Of a stretch of 64,000 nucleotides of DNA, positions 49,171-61,050 are shown piece after piece. The translations under genes were made by a program, and so were the position numbers. The notes under the pieces were generated by a model. It was not told where the DNA came from and did not search any database. It saw only the letters and a list, made by a program, of their open reading frames with translations. Source of the DNA: Lethocerus indicus (lineage: Eukaryota > Arthropoda > Insecta > Hemiptera > Belostomatidae). Within the stretch, counting starts at the first letter, position 1. Every line of letters begins with the position of its first letter. The stretch covers positions 11,038,925 through 11,102,924 of the forward strand of contig JACDQD010000003.1 of assembly GCA_019843655.1 (NCBI GenBank), in the 5' to 3' direction.

Positions 49171-52100
49171 AAGCGAGCCGTATCAAGACAATTAAGCGTA
49201 CGCAAAAATAACTAAATCTGCGCTGAGTTCAAATCGAAACCACTTACTGCCGAACAGTACAACGGTAAGGTTATCGGAATTGTGAACAGAAATATCTAAA
49301 TACACAAGTGGCCAATATAATCTATACCCATCGGAAGAAGACGAGAATAGCGAAAGGACCAAGTATTAGAATATAACCACATATTGAACAGTATAACTAA
49401 TCGAGATATTTCTGCAATTATCGTGAGGACTACAAATATTCCGTTAAAATTTTTCTGCTCAATAGAACAATTTTGATAACATGCTTGGAACTTACACTAA
49501 TTGTATTTAAATGTAAATTTGGCAAGGTGAATACCTGCGTTTTTCTGTTTCCATCCGGAAATTTACCGGCCTGGACGATAGTCTCGAGCCGGACTCTCGA
49601 CTTGCTGTCGGCAGTCGGTCTTGTTTTGAATACCGAAGTTATATTTAGTCCAGGCCTCCTCGGCCATCTAAATACGACGGGCCGTTTCGGACGGAGAAAC
49701 AGTTCGCATTGCCCTATCGTCGCGTATCTCGTTCGGATGAGTACAATGAGAGGATTGTCGGAGATGGCAACTATCTATTCCGGACAGTAGATAAGGTAGT
49801 TTAGACGTTGCAGAGTGATTGGATCCGTCGAAATAAACAGGGTGTAGTCGAATGACAATTAGACTCATTGAATATTGAATTCGTCCGTTGTGTTTATAAC
49901 AGACGGTACTTACAACTCCTGCCTTGTTTTTTCTTTTGTCTTCTGTAGTCAATTTTTTTTACACAGCAACCCAGCATCATAAATTTTAAGTGTACATTCT
50001 ATTTTCAAATTGTAATACCTTGCCACGATTTTTATTTGAAATTTGCGCAATTCTCTTCTAAAAGATACTGCCCTCCTACCTTTATTCGGTTTTCTCAATT
50101 TTGTCATTACTATTATTATTTATTTAGAATTTGCAATGAATTAAAGCTTTAACGGCTTTATTTAGCCGTCCTAATTCAGAGGAGTTATGAGGTATTTAAA
50201 TAATATGTTATTACTACATTTAAAATATAGTAAACTCCAGAGTGACTTTGGTAAGTGCAATGTATTTTAAATCTGATTTGCCGATATTGTATCGGAAAAC
50301 GAGGAATTAACAGTATAAAAATGAGAAAAGAAAATATAAACCGAATTATGTATGTCGCTGAAACGATCGTTGTTCTTATGATTTACAGTGCCGTAACTCT
50401 GCTCTTGGGCCCTAATCAAGATCGCTGCCCCGAAAATTAATTATGCGATTGAGATTATCTCGACTCCCACCCGTTCTATAATATTACAGCTATAAATATT
50501 TTATAATTCTCACTAATTTATTTAATGTACACCTAGGGCGTATATTACACGTCCGGGCTGGAGGATTGGTGAGCCGTACAAACTGCCGCGTTTCTTAATC
50601 GGTCCAAGTCGGGAAAGGTTTAAAATCCACGCCGATCCCCGTATACGATATAACTACCGGTGTTTACTATTTATTTACCGCATTTTGTTCGTGTTGTTCT
50701 TTAGTTTCTTTTTAAAGGAAAAGGCGGTTTATTCTCGGCGGTAATTAGAATTTTATAACATAAATTTGTCTTAATTCTTTTCATTTCGATCATATACTCT
50801 CGGAAAAGGTATAATACTACAGCTATAGAGGTACAGAAGTGCCATTTTTAAAGTTTGAAATATGTAAACTTTTGAGTCTACTATAATTGATTGTAAGTAT
50901 ATCAATGAATACTATACTTATAATCAAACGGTTTACAGTTGGGCATTCTTAAATTTACTGAAATAAAAAAAAAGATTAAGAAAACTTTACTTCCAAAGTT
51001 CAAATTACGCCGACACTAGAAGATAGGATAGCAGTTGATAAAGTGAAAAATGTTGAGTCAGTTTTTATCGAACATACGATGGAATAAGACGGAAAAAACG
51101 GGAAAAACGGAGATTTTATACTCGTGTATCTGGGCAACTATTCGTTTATTGGCAGAGAGTCATTTGGATTTTCAAATTTTCCAAATAATCTATGATACAG
51201 GCTTTCGTAATTGTCTCTATCCATTGCCCGTTTCATTTTATGGTAAGATTAATACTTTAAGTGTGAGTGCACGTATAGGAGGAGGTCGTTAAATGTCTAA
51301 TGTCTAAATGTTAAATGGGCGAGAGTTGGACGCTGGCCGCGGTGTCCTCCGCTGTCCTCTCGCCCTCTACAACATCTGGTAACGATAAAAGGCAGACCTT
51401 AACCCATTTGTTATATTTTACACGTGTTCGCCTGAATTATAGCCAGCCTCCTCCTCCTCTGTCACCGGCCTTTCTTGAAAAGCCCCGCTGACCCATCGGG
51501 AGCCGTCGGTGAATGGCGTTTCTAGCCTTAAATTATATGCCGTTTATTTTTTGTCATTTTTCTTTCCACAGTGTTGGAACTGAACACCTTCTATTGGCGC
51601 TTGCCGCACTATGTCCCCGTCCGCTGACTTGGGCTTCTGCTGGATACTCTTTAAGTAAATCAGTGAGGCTTTCAAGTATGTCGATACCTGGAAATGCGGA
51701 ACGTTGTTGGTTGGGAATATAATTGAGATAGAAGACAAAAACCGCATGAGTGATATTGTAACTCTCACGGACTCTTAAATCTTGTATACTGGTGTGGATG
51801 TGTAAGTATAGTGTAGTAGTTTAGAAGCATACCTCTTCAGGTGTACCGGAGTGGGATGATACATTAAAATTATTTTATGTACAACATAGAATAAGGAAAA
51901 AAAAAGTTAAGTGTGTTCAGAAGTACTGAATTGAGAATATGCTTTTAAAATTGATTGAAATGATTTTTGTAACCCCTATTTGAGATACAGTACGATAACA
52001 TTAATTAATTCGAGATTAAAGCCATATATATAAAGTGAATTAAATTGAAGAGGGAATTAACTGAAATTTGTGCATAGGCTTCTGCATAAATGATTCAACG

Positions 52101-52660
52101 ACTATGCCCACTGCATATCGCTCTGTGAAATTACAAATGTTATCAGTAGTACACCATGGCCTAATTAACGTTAGAACAGAAGCATTTTCTCGAATTCAGT
52201 TGCGAGATAGTCCGCGCTGGGTATGAATTTCTGTTGTACTGCCGGTGGATTATTTATGAACTTATGTCATAGAGGCTCACAGACCAAAGGGAATAAAGTA
52301 GGAAGACGATTTACGTCAATAAGATAAGTCCAATTTGCGTCATTCAGAGACTCTGTTGCAGATGCACACAGTACTAGAAATGATTCATCCTACAATTTAA
52401 CATCTTGTCGGAAATATGAAGTAAGTTGCATAAAAACATGACAAGGACGTAATGCTACATTTATATAGTCCGTAATTGGTACGCTCCTCCTTTCTAGATT
52501 AGAATTAAAAACATGTTATTTATTTACATAACGCGCTATGTTATGCTGACTGTTGGATTAATATAAGTAGTGATTTCATTTGTCACTGCCCCATATCAAT
52601 GGCTTCCCTTGTTAAGTGCAGTTATAAGGCCACCGCTATCATTATGGCGAGATACCGGTA
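49171..52660. other. Mostly AT-rich non-coding DNA
   Basis: AT-rich with GC-richer patches at about 49560-49790 and 51300-51520. An ACAGGGTGTA box lies at 49839-49848 and a hairpin at 50887-50927. The frame 51513-51722 follows a pyrimidine-rich CACAG that looks like a splice acceptor, but the protein is not recognisable and I see no matching donor of good quality. Confidence 0.5.
50887..50927. repeat. Hairpin with 15-bp arms and 11-base loop
   Basis: TTGATTGTAAGTATA (50887-50901) and TATACTTATAATCAA (50913-50927) are reverse complements with one mismatch. The stem is AT-rich and short for a miRNA precursor. Confidence 0.65.
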
Positions 52661-52846
52661 TATGAAATGAGAATGAGAAAGGGTCGGCAGGACAGTGGGA
52701 GTTATCGTCGGGAGTTTTTCAGTTGTTCCGGGATCAGTTTAGGAGTTATTATCGATTGCTGTTTCAAGTGTATGTGTCAGTGGCGTAGGGGGGGGGGCGA
52801 CAGAAAGATGATTAGTCGTAGCAATTACGCTCGCCGTACACATGAC

Positions 52847-52889
52847 GGTCACGTGGCCGTTGGCCGCGGTGGCGGCGGGTCACGTGGCC
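52847..52889. promoter_or_regulatory. Pair of identical CACGTG sites, 31 bp apart
   Basis: GGTCACGTGGCC occurs twice exactly, at 52847-52858 and 52878-52889, about three helical turns apart. The GTCACGTG core fits sites of bHLH-zip factors such as USF, MITF/TFEB and Max. The repeat of the flanking bases as well as the core argues against coincidence. Which factor binds, and whether a promoter is present, cannot be told from sequence. Confidence 0.45.
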
Positions 52890-52930
52890 CTCGGCGACAG
52901 ACGTTTGGCCGGAAGCAACACGCTCCCAGG

Positions 52931-52951
52931 TGTGTGTGTGTGTGTGTATGT
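52931..52951. repeat. GT microsatellite
   Basis: About nine GT units with a single A interruption near the end, in the CpG-rich patch 40 bases after the twin CACGTG sites. Confidence 0.85.
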
Positions 52952-53060
52952 GTTGTACAGTGAGTACTCCATTCGTGATAGCCCAGTTATCAATTGCACA
53001 CGCCCACTCCGCAGCGGGGTATACTTGTGAACCGTACGCGAACTAGAGTGTGGAGCATTA

Positions 53061-55350
53061 CGGAGGCAAATTGGTACTGTTGTATTGCGTGTTAGACTCA
53101 AGGGGGCATTAATAGCCAGGATCTGTTGTCTCTGCGGGGCATCATCGGCCTATCCTTGCCTACCTTATGATATCCATTTCTACCATGTCCACTTCGCCTT
53201 TATCCTGCATCTTTAATTTCCTGTACGGTAGCGAACGCTACGCCCGATCATGCCATCGCCATCCACCAAGTCATTTTTTTTTAGTTCTATCGTGTTTCCT
53301 ACCAGATTGGAGGAACCACTAATTTCAAAATTATTAGTCAATAAATAAATAATTAATTGGAAATGTTTTATTTATGACATTGCGAGTACAATAACATACC
53401 TCGAAACTACATAAATTTTTGTTGCACTTAAATTCGTGCCGAATTTAATGCCTCAGTATATATTGCGCATTGCGAGCAAACAGCGAAGTTTAATACAGAT
53501 TACCAAGACAGCTTGTTGTTCGATGCGTACAATGTTAATCGCTGGTAAGCAATTAAAGTTAGCTTTAAGGCAAGGGGAAGTGTCAATGACTACGCGATTC
53601 AAAATAACTCCAGATATGAAATTGTCACATTTTACTCCTTTTCCTAGTGCGCTTGATCATTTTAATATTACGAGCTTTGATGTGGCCGTGCGGTTTGTTA
53701 TAAAAAAAGATATTTTGGCGATAGAAAAATGATTATTTATTTAATATTTCCGATAGCGTCCTCATATTTTTTCTTTGTTTTCTCTTTCCTCTCGTTAGTA
53801 GCATTTCGTTATTAAACGTATTGATGTAATTAAATACATTTGAATACATGTTTGACTGCTGGAATTGTACCGTTTTTAACAATGGCGATTCCCGTAAGCC
53901 AACCGAATGAGTATCAATACAAATTCTATTTATTATGACGGCAGCATAAAATTATACATTATATTAATCATTCGTTCATGGCCTCCATTCTAATATAGGC
54001 CATTAGATCCCATTCACCCGATTTAAAAAAAAAATAAAAAAATCTGTTCTTTAGGTTAATTAGGAAGTACACCGAATCTTCACCTCTCGAAGATAAATTC
54101 CGGTATATAATCATTGGGATAACCGCGTTGGGGTCGGTGTGTCCGCAGTGGAACGCGTGGCCTACAGTCTTTATGCACGAAAATCAGAAGGAACGAGCCG
54201 AAGCATTTTAATAATACGAGTCCGGTGAACGGTGCTCTCCCCGCTCCCCCACCCACCATCAGTGTAATTTCTGGCTCCCCGGTGGGCGCTATCGCAATCA
54301 ACGGCCGGTAGGGAAATAATTGTAGCGATTATAGCCTACTCGAGGGGGTTAATTTCTCGAAGGAAAAAACGCCACCGACCCGGCCTCTCTCCTTATCAGG
54401 GGAAAGGCTTCGTGTACCATCTCCCCCCGGTTCGGTACCCGCCCCCTTTACCCTTTAATTCGACATCGGATTTACGACCCAAATCTCTCTTTCCGCTTCT
54501 CTTTGTGCTTCGCCCGTCTTTTTTTTCTTTGCCTCGTTTTTCCACTCCATTCTGTGTTCTGTATTTCTCTCTTCTTTTTCATAGTCCTCTGGACAGGAGC
54601 CCCGTCACGCCAACCTGGCGGACGGCGACGTCACCGGCCACGTCGATAATTATACCCTTCCAGCGAAATTATATTCGGTGTACCGATTGAAATACGGTTC
54701 TGTATTAAACGTTTAATATTTCCTTTTTTTCCGGCGGGTAGAGGGGCGGGTACCTGTCCGTTATTTATGGTAATTGCGCTTTCCGCAGGAGGGCGTTCGG
54801 TTGCGGAAATTAGGGGCGGATTTAAACCCGTCTTGATTGATGAAAGTTTTGGGAATTTCGTGGAAACTTCTATAGGCGAATTATACACGATAGCGTTGTA
54901 ATTAAGATATAAATGATAGTAGTGAAAATCAATTGAAATCGTAACAGAAATTGGCAATTGGAGAATCGGCCCAATACCGGAGGGCGTCGCGGTTTCCGTC
55001 CCAGTATGATTCATTGCTGGCGGAATCATCATTTGAGCCCTGTTTGAGCAAAGGATTGCGAGCGTGGGCATCTCTATTGTTGCGAAACAAGCTGTTTTCT
55101 ACATCTGTTGGGGGCTATCTCCTCCTCCCCGGGCCAATAATAATGTCGGAGGGCCGGACCCCACTAGACAATGCTTTTGGCCCAGCCGCTCGCGACATAA
55201 CGCCCGCTCACTCTCCCCTTATGACAGATATTAATGGACTGAATATCGTCCATATATTGGCAGGCGCCTCCACCTCGCGCATCTGAAATTAAATTCGGGA
55301 TCATTTATTTTGTAAATATAAGATTTAAATTTTTGCTTCGTTCCAATTTT
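53061..55350. other. Mixed non-coding DNA with CpG-rich patches
   Basis: AT-rich at 53240-54070 (with an A-rich run near 54026-54040), CpG-rich at about 54080-54660 and 54940-55280. The frames 54412-54690 and 54951-55286 (plus) and 54631-55071 (minus, 146 codons) overlap one another and are unrecognised. Confidence 0.5.
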
Positions 55351-55355
55351 AGTAT

Positions 55356-55660
55356 ATGTACCGCCGAAGCAAGTACATATGGTCGTTTTGCTTCACGCTT
55401 CCTTAAATTCCACTCCCAAATTCCACATCCAAATCCACTCGTTCAGTGTCCCTTTCCTCTTTTACCCACTCATTATCCCCCCCGCGTCGGCTTAAACGCC
55501 ACTGGCCTAGAGACCTTCTGTAGGCGGGATACAGGTCAAAAGTACCAATACTGGTTGGCGTCTTTTTCAAGTGAAGCAAGTCAAACCAGTCAAACAACCG
55601 CCATTGTACCTATAACTAGTAATAGTTGATTGTACAAAAAAAATAAAGTTAAAAAAAAAA
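55356..55660 (+). mobile_element. Jockey-clade LINE remnant, copy 3 (3' end, short)
   Basis: Third and shortest copy of the family at 7.6-8.1 and 46.3-46.9 kb. The recognisable protein part is SRFLKFHSQ followed by HPNPLVQ. After a frameshift only nucleotide similarity continues: the poly-C tract (7 C) with GCGTCGGCTTAAACGCC and CTGGCCTAGAGA. The 3' UTR ends GTTGATTGTACAAAAAAAATAAA with a 10-A tail to 55660. The GCGTCGGCTTAAACGCC piece is like copy 1, while the GTTGATTGTACAAA end is like copy 2. The element is non-functional. The 5' edge is approximate. Confidence 0.75.
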
Positions 55661-57870
55661 TTTTTTGCTTAGCCGTACAGTACTGAGAGGGTTAGTCAAT
55701 AATTAAATTAGCTGTGGGGAACAAAAGACTGGTAATACTTACAATAGTAAGTTGGCTAGTTGTAAATTGTTTTGTAAAAATCTCATTATACGATAGCAAG
55801 CCATCTCGAAGTTTGCGAATTATTTGAACGAATTTATTGCTCCGTTTTTTGCTTTCCGAAGGTGAAAACTCAGACGACCGAGCAATGCGAAAACATTTAA
55901 AGACGTTCGAATTTCAGTGCCAGTGACAACGTCAAGGAGTGATCAAACAAGCGAGTGGAGATAGTAGTGTGTTGGTTAAACTTACTTTAATTAATATTAA
56001 TAAATATCTAACAAAACTGACGAACAAAGCTAACATAACCGTAGGTAGTATACGGGCCATTTGAGTTGGTGTGCATGAAGAAGAAGAACGGGCAAGTAAC
56101 ACGTGTTGCCCCGAACGAAAACATGTGAACGCCATTCGCACGTGTATGCGCCTGAGTGTGCCAGTTTAAGTGGGCGTCAGAATGCGGAGAAGATGATGCA
56201 TCGCCGGGGGTGACCGGAGGTCCATCCCGACCATCCCTTAATTAGTTGACAGAAAACACGTTAGCTTTTCCAGCTTGCTGTCTGCTATTCCTCGCACGTC
56301 CTCGCCTCTAATTACCGGGTCTCTGAGGTCAAGCTGACGACGGGGAGCTTGTGGCTTATAGCTAAGAAAGAAGTGGAAAATAACAATTAGTTAAAATCGA
56401 GCACACTCCTGTCAGTAATAAAAATTTTGTTATATATAAACATAATCTATTAGGTATTTATTTACCTATTTTTATATTAGAGGGTGCACTCACAATTACA
56501 ACTGTAATTGCTTTTTGAAAATATTAATATTCCACCGGAGACCTCCAGCGTGAAGTTTATGATTCTTAGAATAATTTTAAAACAAGCACCCACGTTTCAA
56601 GTCACGTACGGGAAGAAAACGTAAACATGATGAAAATGACCAACTGCCTTTCTCACAGTAGACAGTTTGTTCTAGGTCTTTAACTGTCAAATAGTATTGC
56701 CGCGCGTGTTTGTTTTATATCATTTTACTAGAGGTCATGAATATAATATGACTGTTATAGGGCAGTTGTAGGCACCTGCGGTCCCTCCCTTACGGGGTAG
56801 ATAGCGTCGCACCGAATCTTAACTAGGCCGAACCCTCACCGCTTTGTCTAGTCAAGATCGGTTCGGTTACAGAGCGGTCAAATTATAAATCGTTTTTGAA
56901 TCGGATGCTAATTCACCCTGCTGCCCTCCTACCCGCAGTCCGTTTTGCTTTATGAATAACTGATATGAGGGATGAACAAATAAATCGGGCGGGGGTCGGT
57001 GTTTCGCAGGCTAAATGAGACGGATGGGAAACCGGGGAGGTCCCTCCTTGTTTGACGTTCCTTTCCGGTCTCCGGCCCCCCGTCACTATAATATAATCCG
57101 CAATTAATATGACAGCTGTATTGTGTACAAGTTCGGATCAGTTTATTTATAACATGCGAAGTCCCTCTGTCTATTTTAAGGATTGCACGGTTACAAAATA
57201 ATAGTTTGTATCCCCTTGCCATATTGCTTTTCGAAAGTATTAACTGTCATAAGATCTGAATAATACCGTTTATATCCTACCTTATCTTTTCTAATATGTT
57301 AATTTTATATGCTAGGGTTTGAAATGACATAATTTTATGAAACCACTACCTCCACTTACGTGTTTTGTCTAATACATTCTATCAGTAGATTTGTGAGACA
57401 CCTTCAGTAGAAGATCATATGATTTTGATACTGGACTTGTCATGTAATGCGAAATATGGTTGATTAAGACAAATAGTTTATCCGTGTCTTAATAGGGGTG
57501 AAACTGTTTCACTGAATAAATAATATCCTGGGTTTAATCGTGGTTTAATTTGGGCTTTAACTGAACTTCGGTCTCTAACTAACGATCTCTAACGGTTAAC
57601 TGTTCTGTTGATATAAAGTGTTATTCGTAAATATTAAGTGAGAGGCTTTCCTCCGTCCTTGGTTAGTTTTTTATTTATAAACTATAGCTTGGAATCCCTA
57701 CAAAGAGCCCGTTTTTAAATCGAATAACGGTCAATTAAATCAAAAATAACAGAAATTGGCAGGTAGAAATCAATTGCATAATTCTGACACAACGGATGCT
57801 AATTGAGAGGAAGGTTATTGCATAAGGGTATATCAGTTATGAATAAATTATTGTGAGATGTGACAATGGG
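55661..57870. other. AT-rich to mixed non-coding DNA
   Basis: No exon, RNA or transposon is recognised. Moderately GC-rich patches lie near 56140-56350 and 56770-57090. Short frames at 55932-56141 and 56950-57222 (minus) are unrecognised. Confidence 0.5.
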
Positions 57871-58330
57871 AGCGTCAGAGAGTGGCTGGAGGGTTGGTGC
57901 GGGACGGTGCAACGTTGATAATGGCGGGGCCCGCGATTGGATTCATCCCTTCATACGTGCGCGGCTGCTTCGAGGTGCGAATTAACATTTGCATACCGGA
58001 GTCGGGCGACAGTTTTTGTACGCGGGGACGAGCAAGGGGTGGCTCATGTACGGGGTTCCCTTATTCATGGGGGAAGAAGGGGAAGGGGGGCGTGCGTGCA
58101 ACACATCGGGATTTGTGTCTCTCTCTCTCTCTCTATCCCCGATCCGCGCGTTAGGGGCGATATAATGGAGACATATACGTCTCTAACCCCCCCCCCCTCC
58201 TCATGGCCAGCGCTCAAACATTTATCAGCCTTCCTACCCGATTCAGACATTCGGATATTATTGGGGTTGTTTTTCCTCGGGATTTCGAAATGGAAAATCT
58301 GAATAACGGGCGGGCGGAGGACGTCTGTAC
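57871..58330. other. CpG-rich patch with CT tract
   Basis: GC-rich patch with a CT run at 58119-58134 and a 9-C run near 58189-58197. The overlapping plus frames 57882-58154 and 57937-58302 cross the CT run in different phases. No domain is recognisable. Confidence 0.5.
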
Positions 58331-59390
58331 GTCTGCAGTTTTAGATATAACATAAGCGGACAAAACAATATTTAATAGTTGATCATATCCAAATTGAAAC
58401 AATAGGTTTCAGCTGGTGGATGATTCCTGAATTTCGCGAGAGTTACGATTATATATAATCATACAGTGTTATTATTGCTTTGTAACGGTTTATTGCCCCA
58501 TCCAGATCACCTTATTTGGCCTCCTCAGGGACTTTTCAGTATAAATAAGGAAGCAGCATAAATGTGGTCTATATTATTATTGAATATCAGTCAACCGAAC
58601 TGTATTGTCTTTTAATACAACTTTTTACATTTTTTTTGATAAGTCATTATTAGGTCGTTTAAAAAAATACTGACGACACGCATTATGTGTGTGACTTGGG
58701 TTAAATGCCATTTTCCAATTTAGTCTGTCAATTGAATCGTGGGATGTTGATGGTTTCTGTTGGGTGGGGGTTGGTTAGAGGGGTTGGTTGGCAGGAGCGG
58801 CTGTTTTACACGATTTATTTAACTGCAGTGAAAAAAAACCGCGGGGGGAAGCTTCTGTGTTGACTCCCAATAAAGGAGAGAATTAGGTGTGAGGCTCCCG
58901 GTTTCGGGTGGGAGGGGGGGGCGGTTGAGGAGGGACCGCCAGCATTGTTCATCCAGCGATGCCCTACTCCCTCCTGTCATTTTTCCCATTGTGTCGCCTA
59001 CCCTCCCGACAGCCCTGTTTTTATTCCGGGCCTTCAGTGGGCCGCAGAAAAAAAACGTTGTCCGTATTATCTCTTTAAATTTTATTAGGACTTCCAAACA
59101 GCCCGACATAGAAGAGATTCCCAACAATTTGACAAACCATAGAGCGATATGCATATGTAATATCGGACGTGATTTCTGTTAGGTAATTATTATACGATGT
59201 AATGATATACGTCATTCTGATTTGAAACATCTTAAATCGACGATTAATTATTTTTAGACATGCCCGAACGCATTGAATGTAATGTCATTGAATGTATAGT
59301 CCCATTATTAATTAGGTGAATTTATTTACAAACTGTATGTAAATGTTAATATTATATTTTAATTTTTGGATACCCGAAGTCTGTTTCTTG
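58331..59390. other. AT-rich DNA around a small GC patch
   Basis: AT-rich with a GC patch at about 58840-59050. A perfect 14-bp palindrome GATTATATATAATC lies near 58447-58460. CATTGAATGTA occurs twice, at 59271-59281 and 59286-59296. The plus frame 58889-59182 and the minus frame 58819-59154 shadow each other; neither is recognisable. Confidence 0.5.
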
Positions 59391-61050
59391 ACTGTTAGTG
59401 CCTGAACTGAATTATCTCTTCGATGTGGGCTAAATCTTACGGATACGTTTCCAAGCAATGCTCGCCGTCGCACAGAGGGCGTGAGGGACATTGTCCAGAG
59501 ATCTATTGGGGAGATTGGGGCGGAGTTAAATAAAGGAGAGGGTTGGGCGAGAAAGGGCTAATTTGCAGACTGGCGTATAATGTCGGTGCCGGGGTCGGCC
59601 CGTATGGTGTCGGCTTGGCCGGCCGCAACCGTCGGATTGTCCCCCGTCGGGCCATGTAACATTTCAATTCGGGGTGGGGCTCGCGCCCACCGCGCCTCGT
59701 GTTATACTAAATCATCGTTAAGTCCCGTGTGACAATAAGCTAAAATATGATGCATGCCTCGCCCCCTCCGGGGCTTATGATATGTGTGCCCGGGGGAGGC
59801 CTTTTTGTCAGGACGGTGGGCGCGCCTTGTCGCGTCAGGCCCAAATTATTTTATGAGGGACTACCGCTCAGGATTTAGTTCCCTGCACGTCCTGTCCAAA
59901 CGGCGTTATTCTCTCTATATTGCCGGCCTGAGACAATATATTGCTGTGACGTTGGTTTTAAAATGACTTTTCTTGTTTCCCAACATATGAAACTGAAACA
60001 GGTTTCAACCGATTTGTTTGCTTGTTGGTTCGTGAGCTTTCGAAACGATTGAGCGCGGACAAATGTGAAATTTTAAATTTCTCGGTGTTCCAACTCAAAT
60101 GACCTCAAAGCTATTTAAAAAATAACAATGATAATAGCTGGAATCTGTTAATTCCTGGCTCATATCCGCTAATAGTCACCCGGAAAGGAACATTTCATTT
60201 GTGAACACTTGTCCCATCGCCTGTGACAAGCCTCTTCCGTGAGCGCCCATTTATCTAATTGAATCTGCACGCTACCGGGACAGATTCTTCCCTCGGCGGG
60301 TCTTTATTTCTCTGTCGCCGGCTTTCAATTCGCTCCTTCTCCCGGGTGGGCTTCGCTCTCGGGTTCCCGTTTCCAATTTCCTGGCCGAACCATCAATCGT
60401 TGGCCGGCCGAGATTCGGCCGAGGAGATTAGGGCGCCCGCACGCAGGGTCCATCACACGCCAACTCGCTCGGCTCGTAATTAATAAAGTTCACGGGGACT
60501 TATCTCCACCGCCGGTCGGGGAGTTCACCTATCTCTAATTGTTTCTTAACCTCGGCCGACACTCCTCTGACAGGCTGTCGTCACGGAACATATTCTTCCA
60601 TTTAGTAGAATCGCATCTGCGAACTGCCCTTCAATCTCTTTTTGCAGTTGTCACAAAATGTGCGCACTTTGTGCAATTTTCGTCCTATCGTGTTTGTAGC
60701 GGGCGCGAGTGAGAGGGAAATTAATAAAGGAAGCCTTCTTCTAATTACGGTTTGGGCATCCCACCATTCTCAGTTATAGTAAACCGGCGGGCGGGTAAGA
60801 AGAAGAATTGGACGGCCCGCCCTACGCCGAAGCGAGAATAAACCTGGTCCCCGAGCAGCTGGCGACTGGAAGAGACCGAGTACTCGCTCTGCTACGGTAC
60901 TTTGCTTTGCGCTCAGACAATTCACAAGAAAGAAGGGTATTTTCCTAGCGAGCCACTATCGTGGATTAAAGTTTTTCCACCGTCATTCACCGCGGAAGGC
61001 TCAACTGGGAGATTCAGCGGATATTCACGGGGAAGAATGCGTTATGCTTA
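59391..61050. other. CpG-rich island
   Basis: GC- and CpG-rich over about 1.6 kb with an AT-richer gap at 59960-60180. The frames 59784-59966 and 60259-60483 (plus) have no recognisable domain. No RNA gene is seen. Confidence 0.5.

Larger units (their letters stand above)
52661..53060. other. CpG-rich patch with twin E-boxes and GT repeat
   Basis: GC-rich patch containing two identical GGTCACGTGGCC sites (52847-52858 and 52878-52889), a G run near 52790 and a GT tract at 52931-52951. Overlapping frames on both strands (52667-52963 plus, 52842-53030 plus, 52880-53101 minus) read through the same repeat and are not recognisable. Confidence 0.5.

Noticed and set aside
51513..51722. Frame after a splice-acceptor-like CACAG near 51571, considered as an internal exon
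   Set aside because: The acceptor context is good, but neither strand gives a recognisable protein and the only nearby donor (GTAAAT near 51653) is weak.
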